Shown one piece after another: positions 1-10,900 of a DNA stretch of 64,000 nucleotides. Within the stretch, counting starts at the first letter, position 1, and each line of letters begins with the position of its first letter. This stretch comes from Alentia gelatinosa (lineage: Eukaryota; Annelida; Polychaeta; Phyllodocida; Polynoidae), in NCBI GenBank assembly GCA_950022655.1, contig OX465579.1, positions 81,107,193-81,171,192 on the forward strand, given 5' to 3'. Below the pieces are notes generated by a model that searched no databases, was not told the DNA's origin, and was given only the letters and a program-made list of their open reading frames with translations. The position numbers were made by a program, and so were the translations under genes.

Positions 1-720
1 GAATAGATTCTTATAGATTCGCGATTTAACAGAGGGTGTGGAGAGGCTAACAACGATGTCCCTAGGTCTTGGGTTCTTTGGTTCGAATCTTCCACGTCTG
101 TATGCGTTATCTATCAGAATCTCGTTGGGGTTAAGCTGAATATCATTGAATAGCTGGTTAACTATGTCTCTAGGCGATTCGTCTCTGCTCTCCTTGTAAC
201 CTGATATAATCAGTAGCTTTTTGCGTTTATCGGTCTCAAGGTACTTGATTTTTTCGATATTTCTGAGTGTAGACAGGTGAGTCTTCAACAAGTCTCTTTT
301 GGTGTTTATTACCTCGTTCATAGTATCGTTGAGCACGGTTGATTGGTCTGCAATAGCCCTTTCAGTAGCAGTTAAAAGCTGGCTAATTTTATCCAACAAC
401 TCCGATGTTTTGTTATTCAGTTTTTCCGCTTTACTCGTGCGACTCTCTAGCTTCTTTATCAGATTCAGGGTAGACAATGTTTGGGCTTCTTGTTCAGACA
501 GTCTCGTTTCTATTTCAATTATCTTATCGATAACTGCACTTAGAGAGGCACCGGGTTTCAGTGCTGGGAGATGTTTCTTGCCTACCTTGCCGTGAGTAGG
601 CGACTTGGAGCCGGTGGCCGCATGCGCTGGCTTTGATTCCTCCATTTTACCATGCCGGTGCTTTTTTGTCGAATCTCTGGTGTCACGTTGAGGTTTAGGT
701 TCAGTCTGAGGTGTAGACAT
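1..720 (-). CDS. LINE ORF1-like coiled-coil protein, partial at left edge
   Basis: Reading the minus strand from an ATG at 718-720, the frame stays open for 240 codons to the window edge, so the C-terminus is missing. The first 55 or so residues are rich in K, P, T, S and H and probably disordered. Residues of about 58-155 are rich in L, E, K and T with heptad spacing, consistent with a coiled coil. From about residue 160 there is a compact basic segment (KKLLIISGYKES, then a stretch ending RPRDIVVSLSTPSVKSRIYK). It resembles the RNA-recognition-like domain of non-LTR retrotransposon ORF1 proteins. These proteins coat the element RNA and travel with the reverse transcriptase. No stop or frameshift interrupts the visible part, so the copy may be young. 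The reverse transcriptase ORF would lie left of the window. A host coiled-coil protein is possible but less likely. Confidence 0.6.
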   Translation of the reverse strand, partial: MSTPQTEPKPQRDTRDSTKKHRHGKMEESKPAHAATGSKSPTHGKVGKKHLPALKPGASLSAVIDKIIEIETRLSEQEAQTLSTLNLIKKLESRTSKAEKLNNKTSELLDKISQLLTATERAIADQSTVLNDTMNEVINTKRDLLKTHLSTLRNIEKIKYLETDKRKKLLIISGYKESRDESPRDIVNQLFNDIQLNPNEILIDNAYRRGRFEPKNPRPRDIVVSLSTPSVKSRIYKNLF

Positions 721-853
721 AATCACTGGGTATTTATGAATCGTATTCGTATAGTTTCAGAGTAATGAGTCCATATGTGACACTAGAACAACAGGTAAGT
801 CCACGCTGCACGGAGAGTCGCCTTACTCACTGCACGCCATCATGGAGATTGGC

Positions 854-920
854 GTCACTTTGCCAAACTCCAGTCGTGGAATACGGTGGCCAAGATTAAA
901 CCTCATCCAGTTTTACGATA
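854..920. repeat. Dispersed repeat, copy 1 (partner at 36761-36827)
   Basis: These 67 bases match 36761-36827 in the same orientation with a single difference. In the partner the same sequence is one arm of a foldback element, and I see no matching left arm here. It is therefore probably a truncated copy of a foldback MITE. Confidence 0.7.
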
Positions 921-2631
921 ATATCCTATGAACGATGAAAAGAAGTATCTTAGACTGGTCGTAACAGTTTTGTTGTTGAATAGATTTCGGAATTTTCGAG
1001 TCACAACAATTTTAAGGCCCCGTAAGATATGATAGAACTAAGATGTCAGAATGTTGTTGAACAAAAATATCGTGGGGTTGGCACACATCGTCCAAGATGT
1101 GTAAAATCGATGATAGAGTACTAACATGTTTAATATTCTGCAGTATTAATATTCCAATGGCGTTCAGAAACACCTTTTACTCTAAAATATTAATATAAAA
1201 AAAGCGACACCTCAGCGAATCTGACATGATAGTGTTGAGCTACATCTCTTAAGCAGACGTTTGATGACAGGCCTATAGTGAGGAACCATCCATTTCATCC
1301 TGACTGTGACGTTCTTATTCATTTGATGACTATATCTTTCAAAGATGTTTAGTGTGTGGATCCCGCTCATTGGTGCGTAACGAAGGCATGCCGTGGGGCG
1401 ATGAGAGTTCCTGAGAAGGCCCAATGCAGTGAGGTGTGAAGGGAAATATGGTGGCGGGCGCATGAGAACGAGCTGTCGTCTTTTTAGCCCGTCTATCCAT
1501 TCAGCACCGATCAGGCGTGGGAAATCACAGCCGACACCAACTGATAGGTACTTCACTTTATCAGCTTGCGCATCGCCAGAATCAGCTTTTCGCGGCCGAC
1601 TCCGTTAGGATGCCTTGGCTGAGACAAATTACCGTCCGTTTGTTGCCGACAAAGGTACATAAATGTTCCGCAATCGGTAGATGGGCATTGGGCTTTAGGC
1701 AAGGGTGATTGCACTGTTTCACGTAGATATAAGATGATATGCCATGTATTGAAGACAATAATCAATGACTCAGCTTTTACAATTGTCCGTTCGATCAATT
1801 AGTGCCCCTTTATGACGCTGACAGAACATCTAGTTTAATTATGGAAAGAGTTGGCATGCGAAACAGAATATTGAGATAAATAAACCGACACTGGATTATA
1901 CTCATCAGAAGGGATTATGGTAGGGGTCTATCATACCTGTAGTGCAAGTTAGAATTAGAGGGATATATACAACGGATTTAATTGACAATCTTTGTAAACA
2001 CTAGGTAGGCCAGTCCACAATAAATAGTGGCTGATGTCAACGGCCTCTTTATTGACACGAAATACCAAAGAATGTCTATGTGATACGTCATATTGTATAG
2101 TTATAATGTCCAGAAATAATGATTAAAAAACAAAAGAAAACTATATACTCTACGATCTTCTAATCGCTTTGTCATAGAAAAAATAGAAATAATGGAAAGC
2201 TCGACATCCAAACAAAGATAAAGCTTGCTCTGAATAATCAACCATAAAGAACACTATCGACTTTGAGATATTATTTCAAATGTGAACTTTTGATGAAGAC
2301 TCGCATAATCTTCTGCATTGCATTTCAATAGCCACCTTAAACATTGCAGTACATTTTTCTATTAAAAAAAAACATGCGGAATTTTTTATATTGGTAGTAC
2401 TCTCAAAAGTTAGGCAACATACATCTCTTAACAGTCTGATGGTGCTGGCATTAGAGAGAGCTGGTTAGCCTGGTTTCCTATTCAAATAGATAATAGGACA
2501 GAGGGCGGAATATTTGGAGAGACCTTGAAATATGCATGTTAAGCTCACATATTATTTAGATACGGAACCAGTCCAAGAGCTGATCAATTGTTACTCACAG
2601 TCAAATCCTACTCTTGCTCCCAGTTACATTT

Positions 2632-2633
<2 letters not shown>
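921..2633. other. No gene seen
   Basis: AT-rich sequence with only short, compositionally unremarkable reading frames on both strands. I see no splice-consistent coding segment, no RNA gene and no clear repeat. Confidence 0.5.

Positions 2634-2669
<36 letters not shown>
2634..2669. repeat. (CT)n microsatellite
   Basis: About 18 uninterrupted CT dinucleotides on the plus strand. Confidence 0.95.
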
Positions 2670-2671
<2 letters not shown>

Positions 2672-3364
2672 GCGTTTTTTCCGACGCTTCTATAATGTTA
2701 CATGGGTAGGGATGACCCCAATAGGGGTAGATGTAGAGAAGCCAATGGCTTTACAGAAGGGATAACCTTGGGGTATAAGGTAAACCCAGGTACATCTACC
2801 ACTGGTACATGGAATATACTGTAGTCAATCTTAAATAGACAAGCCAGCCTCCATTTAGGCGTTAGCTCTCAGGAGGTGTGAAAACTGTTAAAACTGTGAA
2901 AACAGCACATTGTGGCTATAGCCTAGGTGCTATTCTGATACCCTTTAAAGCGTGAGTGTTGAGAAGTGATATTTTTATAATTAGATGTGAATACCTCATA
3001 AATATTAGAAATTAAGTTCTACACCTAGGCATATTATACATAGGTGATGCCAAAAGGGATGCGATGATTCCACTGTGATGTCACTAGCAAAATGTAAAAT
3101 ACCAATATTGGTGAATTTTGTTGACAATAATTACTTCAATTCAATTTAGTTAAACAGGCTACCATGGGACCGACTACAGTGAATAATCGCAGCACCATTT
3201 GGATGCCAGGTATCAACAGGTGTGAAAGCTGTGAAAATAGCAGTGAAAGACACGAGTGAATTACGAAATTACAGGGAACTACTGAAGGAATCACCCTAAA
3301 AACTGTTAAAACTGATCTTCTGGAGACTACCGATTCACTATACACTAGTATATAGCTATAGAAC
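2670..3364. other. Flank of the Penelope-like element; no gene seen
   Basis: No coding segment supported. Short related motifs of the form GGTGTGAAAGCTGTGAAAA recur near 2875, 3219 and again near 53417, so part of this stretch may be an old dispersed repeat. The N-terminal part of the reverse transcriptase that starts at 3365 is not recognisable here. Confidence 0.4.
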
Positions 3365-4712
3365 ATGGGGCAAAGACGGAATTTGAAGGGTGGAGCGTAT
3401 CCTATAAACAACAACATCCAGTTTAATGGGACTCACTACAAACAGATAAGTGGTACAGCAATGGGGACCAGACTGGCTCCCTCATATGCTAACCTCTTCA
3501 TGGAAGACCTAGAAAAGAAACTACTTGGGACCGAAGGCCAACAACCAAAGATATGGCTGCAATACATCGACGACATTTTCTTGATCTGGGAACACGGAGA
3601 GGAAAACTTCAAGATATGGTTGGACAAACTCAACAAATCGCATCCAACGATAAAATTCACGGCGGAACACTCGACTACCTCCATACCGTTCCTAGACACC
3701 CAAGTAAAAATCGAAGAACAGACGAGAAAGGTATACACAGACCTCTACACAAAACCCACAGATGCCAACACCTACCTCAAGTACGACTCAGCACACCCGC
3801 CAGCAACTAAAAGAAGTCTCCCGTACTCACAGTTCCTACGACTACGCCGAATCTGCGCAAAAAACAATGACTACGAAGAACACTGTGACAAGAAAACCAG
3901 CGACTTCATCGCCAAGGGATATCCACGAGAACTAATCAACGACTGCAAACGAAAAGTGGACAAACAAGATAGGACCGCCTTCCTAAAGAAGAAAAAGGAA
4001 ACGGAGAAACTCGAGGACAATAAGATAGTACTAGTCACAACCTACAATCCCAACAACAACGCAGTAGGAGAAATTGTCGACAACAATTGGGATATGCTGG
4101 CAAAATCTATCACAACGAAGACCCTCCACAAGAAAAAGGTCGTCAAGGGCTACAAACGACCTAAAAACATCAAAGACTACCTGGTGAAGGCCAGAACGGA
4201 CTACACCAAGGAACCACACACGACAAACAAGAAACAAGACAAGGAAGAAATACCCACTCGGAAAGCAACAAGCAACAAGTGCAAGAAACCCGACTGTAAG
4301 TACTGTAAACTAATCAGTATGGACTGGACTCTACGATCAAGAACTACGGGAAAACAACACGACACAAAATGGAATGTGACCTGTAACAGCTCCAACGTGA
4401 TATACTGCATCGAGTGCAAGAAGTGCCAGATGCAGTATGTAGGACAGACGAAGAGAAAAATCAAAGAAAGAATACGCGAACATCTAAACTGCATACGCAA
4501 AAACTGAAGCAAGAATGAAGTACCGAACCACTACAACCAACGCAACCACGAAGGAGTGAAAGATGTGAGAGTCCACGTATTGGACTACATATACAGACAC
4601 CCTGAATCAAGAGAAGCAGCCTGACTACGAAATAAAATTGAATTCAATTGGATACATCGACTGAAGACGCATGCACCAGAAGGCCTCAACACACTGGACA
4701 ACAGGTACGGCT
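3365..4712 (+). mobile_element. Penelope-like retroelement, 5'-truncated and broken
   Basis: The open part (3365-4507, 380 codons) encodes the C-terminal half of a Penelope-type reverse transcriptase. It has the TAMGTRLAPSYANLFM block at residues 31-46 and the catalytic YIDD box at 67-70, followed by the thumb and a lysine-rich linker. A cysteine cluster (CKKPDCKYC, near residue 310) matches the zinc-binding linker known in this group. The start of a GIY-YIG nuclease follows (VIYCIECKKCQMQYVGQT, near 346). After the TGA at 4505-4507 the same frame continues recognisably to a TAA near 4711, including NHYNQRNHEGV and WIHRLKTHAPEGLN, with one more in-frame TGA near 4622. The element is therefore dead: it lacks the N-terminal half and carries two internal stops. 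Penelope-like elements combine reverse transcriptase with GIY-YIG endonuclease, which makes this identification secure. Confidence 0.9.
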
Positions 4713-4964
4713 AACTCCACACAGCCGCCAATACTATCCCACTTAATGCCACGTCAAAATTTTTTTTCCAACCACAGACTCTGTAATGGCGTCTAACGGA
4801 ACAAAAAGGTTACATCATTCAAGTCACAAGGTGGGATACACGAGCGATCTCTCAGAGTTAGTACTACAAATAATAGAGAGAACTTCATACACCTCGAACG
4901 GTTGGGAAACCTATCCACTCCCCGGACTGGTTCCGGGGGGAAAGACCACTGAAGAGTACCTACC

Positions 4965-5020
4965 ACACTTAGCCTGATGAGACTAGATAAAAGTCGAAAC
5001 CACGAGAGAATACTGAGTGT
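4965..5020 (+). ncRNA. Hammerhead ribozyme-like motif, probably decayed
   Basis: The conserved core is present in order: CTGATGA at 4974-4980, a 4-bp stem II (GACT 4981-4984 with AGTC 4992-4995, seven-base loop), then GAAA at 4996-4999. A possible stem I pairs ACACTTAG (4965-4972) with CTGAGTGT (5013-5020), eight pairs with one G-U, leaving T5011-A5012 as the cleavage-site dinucleotide. Two defects argue for decay: an extra unpaired C at 4973, and no convincing stem III between 4999 and 5011. Hammerhead motifs are known in the terminal repeats of Penelope-like elements, and this one lies about 260 bases after the nuclease relic. Confidence 0.5.
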
Positions 5021-5710
5021 AATCACACTCGCTACGGTGGATTTCTGATGCGAAAACATCAGACGAGCTACTCGGGTTGACTGGTTCAACAAGAGATAGC
5101 AATGCCCCCACCACACTGTGTGAACACGCGGTGTCTACATATCGGGTTGACGAAGCTTCAACAAGATAATGTACATAGTGACAGGACGTGACAGTGGGAC
5201 TGTCAAGTCTAACACAACACCGGGCTGGTGACTCCCAGCAAGGTAAGAAGAACCACACTCACCTTGGGTTTCCTCCCTGTTCTGATCGAACTTGGCAGTG
5301 GGGTTTGCACAAACCCCATGTTTAGAGTTGTTCTGACCGAAAAACTCCATAGGAAATGCGTGGAAATACACGTAGTAACCCCCAAGTGAAGCCGACACGA
5401 TCGGGCGATGTGCACACATCGAACGCAGCCGGCCGTACAAACGACAACACGGGTCACATGATACTCAATCAAAACGCCGCAACGGGTATGTTAATGAGGC
5501 CGCGGCGTCGTCCGCGGCCCGTTTCCCGCTTCTCTCTATTCCGTGGTCGCTACGTGGTGGGGAAAGAGCTCGTCGATAGGCCCCGTTCAACATATATTGC
5601 GTATCCTATAGTTCGTTTCATCCTTGGTGTGCCCAAATGGGTCTAGAAACGGCTGTTACGGCTTAATTATTGACATTATTGTAATTATTTCAAGGTCTAT
5701 AATAATAAAA
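5021..5710 (+). other. Probable 3' part of the Penelope-like element; no gene seen
   Basis: Less AT-rich than its surroundings, with short hairpins such as TCTGATG/CATCAGA (5044-5050 with 5057-5063). The phrase CGGGTTGACTGG/CGGGTTGACGAA recurs near 5074 and 5143, next to matching 'TTCAACAAGA' stretches. No protein is recognisable. It may be the element's non-coding terminal repeat. Confidence 0.35.
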
Positions 5711-5850
5711 AAACTGCATACCTGTGTTTGAATTATTATTCTACCTCACCCCTGTCCTCCGGCCATTATAACCTCGGTCTACGACCTCAGTTATAATGGC
5801 CGGGGACAGGGGTTCAGTAAAATAATAATTCGGCCACAGGAATACAGTTT
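5711..5850. mobile_element. Foldback MITE
   Basis: An almost perfect palindrome. The left arm (AAACTGCATACCTGTG..., CACCCCTGTCCTCCGGCC) is the reverse complement of the right arm (GGCCGGGGACAGGGG..., CACAGGAATACAGTTT) with few mismatches and a short centre near 5780. No coding capacity. Confidence 0.8.
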
Positions 5851-7190
5851 TCTCATATTACCCTCGGCTGGCGTTTATTACATTTTATGGACTCTGATGG
5901 AGCCGGGTCTTAAGAAAGGGCGAAATGCAACACATTTTCTGTGATCAATATATAGCTGGGCTGAGGTACCAGTTGAACTTGTCGACCGACCTGTTTATAT
6001 AAATACAGTACCGTGACTAGACTAGTTCCCTGTCCAAATAAATAATGGAGCAGGTATCGCCTGGTTCGGGGCGACCTTGACCTTGCAAATCAAACCTCTC
6101 TGCCTCACGAGATACCCCAAATAACTTATTTACACTGGTTTTAAAAAGATTGAGAATACAATATAGAGAAATGAGTACCTTTCAAAGGATAAAAGCTGAC
6201 AGATTTAGACAGCAGTATCCCTACCTCTCACCATGGGTCCTCCAAGCAGTCTGTATGACAAGTTAAAGTAAAAGTAATTTCAGTCATTTATGTTTTTCCC
6301 TTAACTATCCCACACATTTTTTGCCTTTGACACAAGAAAATATCTCTGAATATGAACAACCCATAGTACTAATCATGATCAGGTATGAACTCAGAGCAAT
6401 ACCACAATGCGCTAGATTGTTACCTGATCTAATATGTGGCCAGGCCTCAAGGCTATAGCGTGACCTCCTTGGCACATGTCCAATCAGGCAACGCAGTGGT
6501 CGGATCACTATAGTAAGCGCAGGGTCAGCTGGGTCAGCTATAAACCGATGCAACGTGTTAGCGCCTTTCTCTCTGTAAACAGAGTGTAACTCACTGTGTC
6601 AATACCTATCCGAAACAGGCTTATTAATTAGATAAAAGACACGACCAAAATGTTCATTAGAAAACCAATCTGATAAAAAAATAACTGAAATTATGATAGT
6701 CTGTTAATTTTCAGACCATTCGAAAAGTAATGGCATCAGATATTTTATTAAATATACTTATTGCTGTCTATCTTCTTGTTATGCCCCGCGGTCCCACATC
6801 TAATAATTAGTTACGTCCAAGACGGTGCGTATATATTCCCGTACATGTGAAGTCTGCTTTGAGCGAAAAAAAATACAGCGGATTCAATCTCTACTACGAG
6901 GGTGATCAGCATCCCTTTTTTCCCAATATGGTTTCTCAGATTCGTTCTTCTACGGATAATCTGATGGAGAGTGTGCTTTGTTTCCATGTTGCTATACAGT
7001 CAGAGCGCTTTAAGCAAGTCCAGACTTGACGTTCAGTCTAGTCAGCGGGTTTATAGGACCCGGAAGCTGTGTGGGTTATCGAGCGCTGCCTGCTGGTGCC
7101 CGGGTATACGGCTCCTTAGTGTGTATTACACCATAGGTAGAAATATCCGTCGCGTGTGGAGAGTGAGCCTCATCAAGGTCGTTGTACAAA
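5851..7190. other. Upstream region of the BTB gene; no other gene seen
   Basis: No coding segment supported. The last few hundred bases before 7191 should hold the promoter and 5' untranslated region of the next gene, but I see no clear TATA box or other fixed element. Confidence 0.4.
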
Positions 7191-7854
7191 ATGGCGGGCT
7201 CTACGGGTAAAAAAGAAGCAGACGACACTATCCGAGAATTATGGGCTTCTAATGTGGTTGACTTCTCCTCTCAATACGACTCTGACAGGTACAAAGCTTA
7301 CTATATATATCTATAACCGTATCTAACAGCCTCAACTGTAGGCACACTATATATTTCATACGGGTGGAGATGTTCTATCGAGTACACGGATGTGTACATG
7401 TATGTAAGTTATATACACACAACTGAGGCAACCTTACACTCTATACATACAACTGCATGTTATGCGCTGCCATATAAGTAAATATAGAAAATCCAATTGG
7501 TTCAACCTGCAGTAGACCTCACTATGCAGCCAGCAGCAATGTACAATGTATTATCATTTGTAGATTCATCATATAACATCGAATCGAGTGTATGATTATG
7601 AGTCCGTCGTTGAGTAGAGAAAATCTTCTAACACAAATAGTTCCTCTTTCTAATTGCTGTATATATCTTAGGTGTTCAAATACACCATACTTGATGCTGT
7701 TACAAATATGGGTCACGATCTGTAATAATGGATCTGAAGTTAATTCTAGGGGCAGCTTCATTAACAAAATTCAATATAATATTATGTTACGGACAGAGTA
7801 AATTGTAGTCTAAATATGATGGTACTGTTCCCGATACTAGTACAACGGTGTGTT

Positions 7855-7936
<82 letters not shown>

Positions 7937-10900
7937 TCGCCTTTCTAGTCTTGGTGTGAGAAGATTCCCAAAAGGATAATTCATTTGCACCTTTCTAGTC
8001 TTGGTGTGAGAAGATACCCAAAAGGACAATTCATTTGCTAGTGAGCTCCAGTTTTCAGGTGGATATCTTTCCCAGTAGTGCTCTGATTTTGTGTGGGTGC
8101 TACTGGGAGGAGAATCTTATACTTCAATAATGAACAATGGATAAAGGTGGTATCCTGGAGTCCCAGAGACACACCCAACTAGAATTGAAGCATGGAACCT
8201 GGCCTGTTCTCTAGAATAGCTGGGTATAAATATAAACCAAACATTGGGTTATTTTCTGAGATTCTTTCCTGAGTTTTTCCTTTTTTCATTCAACTTAATG
8301 ATGAGCAACATTAAATGTGGTAGTGCATTCATGTAAAGAGCATTGACATAAAATTGTACACCCGTGCACGCACTTATATAGCAATGTTCCGCTGATTCTA
8401 ACACCGTATGATATCCTAAGCTGTATACTGTTATTTTGCCCAGCAGTTTCACTTCGATGTGCTTCTACATGTATTTACGGTAAAACATACATTTCGGGTA
8501 TGATAAAGACATGGGGATGTCAGTTGGGGTCATAAACCGAATAAGTGGATTTCCATAGAGAAATTGAAAACTGCTATATCTGAAGACTTTAAGTTTAGTA
8601 TAGTTATATCAAATCTCAATTTCATTACACTTTTTTCTTCTTTTTTTATGCTACCGGAATAGTGACAATTGATTTCAAACATGTGGAAAACCTTCCCAAT
8701 TGTTTGGGACCCTTTACCACACTCACAGAGACAGCAACTGTCCCTCACTTGGTTGTGTTGCTTTCACCTCCATTGACTTGATTGAATTTTAATAAAGTTC
8801 AGGAATTTACTCTTTTGTACTTTCCCTAAATGTGACAACTTCATATGCCTTGATACAGCCAAACCTTAAGATACCTGAAGAGTTCGATTCGGATGAAACC
8901 TTGATCCCCCACCCCAACTATTTATTTTTTTACAGTACTCATAACCAGTAATGTGCTTGTTTTCTTAATACGCTTTCTGATCTATATATGTTGGGAGAGT
9001 GCTCATTACTATGTGATGTCATAGTTGTTAATTGTGGTTGTTATGCTGAATTGTTCTTTATGACACTGCTCCCCTGGTGGAAGCATAGCAACGATTTTGA
9101 TCTGATGGGTAATTGTCATTTCAAGGTAGCATCAGTTTGAGACAGAAGTGTATTTCGCCACGTACTCTAAATCCTAAATCAATGTCATTATACACAGTAT
9201 GTTCCTCTACCTGACAGTCAAGGGAACCATGAATAAATGTTATTTCTTTCCGTCACTATACACGCTTTCGCTGAAGCTGTCCTGCCCTAGTGCAACATAC
9301 CTCATTATGAATCATATGGCTAGTGATTTCTAATTTCCCTTCACAGATGGGCGGCAAGTGTAGCGACTGGTCCTCCCAAGGTATATCCTCAATATGGCGA
9401 CATTCAGGGTGCCTGGGCCTCTGGGACCATATCGGACCATGAACATATCACAGTAAGTTTTAATTGTGATTGGATAGGTACCTAATGATTTTGAGCATAG
9501 GTTAATCTACGGACCAATTAGACATACGCGTCATGTAAATTGGTTAAGTTCATTTGCCTACCTGGGTCCTAGGACGTTCCACTTCGTGATCTAAAGTTTA
9601 CAGCTTTACCACAGTGTTGCTTTTCTTTCGATGTATTACAATCTAGATATGAGCTAATAGCTAAACATAAAGCGATTTTCCACTGGCCGACGAGAACGGC
9701 ACCAATTAATTGAGTTCTCCTACAAGTCGGTTGGTGGTGGCCAACGACTGAACGTCGGTATCTAAAAACCGGTGAGGCTATAGATTATGTAATAAGTCCA
9801 CCACTGCGATGGGCATTGTATTTGGAGGACAGTTCATAAATGCGGCAGAAACAAGGCCTACACTATATACAATCTATTTATATCTAGTCGAGATCATCCC
9901 ACATAATGACATTTAGATTTCTTGTTTGACTTATATATGTACATATCAGAAAACATCGGGTAAGTATTGAATTAGTGCGTCCTTGAAGAATAACCTTAAG
10001 CAGTATGTTTGTTAAACCGAGTTGCTCATATTACGTTATAGTCATATGATGATAGACATTTTATGATTGAGCATTGACTAATTAGTCACTTATATAATAC
10101 ACACCTGACTATGGATTTGACAGCTCAGGTATGCAGAATCTCTGTACGTGGACCGACTTCAAGTGTATGAGACTTACAACGCAGGAGCCATAACCAGAAT
10201 CAAAGCAAGAGACAATAACCATCAGTGGCTCTCTCTTTGGGTGAACCCAGACTCTCCCACTCGTATAACGGAAAGCCGCATATTCGACGTGCCTATTCAG
10301 GTGAGTAGGTACTGTAGTGCTATATATAGTGACCTAAATATCTAGTCGAGCTGAATCCACAATCTACTTGTCTCGAAAAACGTGTATTTCTACATATTTG
10401 GCAGTGTGTGAATCAAGGAAGCAGGTGGCTTTTGACAGTGTGAGAAATATAAGAACCTTTGGACATACTTCTGGTCTCAATTCAGTTTTCCCGCACTGTT
10501 ATGACCGATTATTAATACATTGCCACGACACTTGAAGGTCCAGCAGAACATTAGACATTGATATATTCTGAGGGACATGTTTTCACTGGTATTCGTAGTT
10601 AGCTATTTGAACAACCAGGGCACACATGGAGAATTTCGGGAAGCAATATCCCCTAACACATCTGCAAAAATACGTTATACTAGCTTGAACTAGTTGATAA
10701 AATAATTCTGAATATATTATTGTTTGCTTATTCTATGGATCACATAAAGGCAAGTGTACTCACCGAATGAAATATATATCTTGCAGTTCATTAAAACATA
10801 CTGGCTGAGCTTTTGGCCGGCAAATTGAAAGTCTTTGCAAAAAATGAGTATATCGAGTACCAGTCACCCTTTGACTCATAGTTGTACTCCCTATTTCAGT

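Noticed and set aside
299..595. 98-codon plus-strand frame
   Set aside because: Antisense to the LINE ORF1-like frame, which has far better composition and domain logic.
5356..5646. 96-codon plus-strand frame
   Set aside because: No domain or splice support. It lies in the less AT-rich DNA that probably belongs to the Penelope-like element's terminal region.
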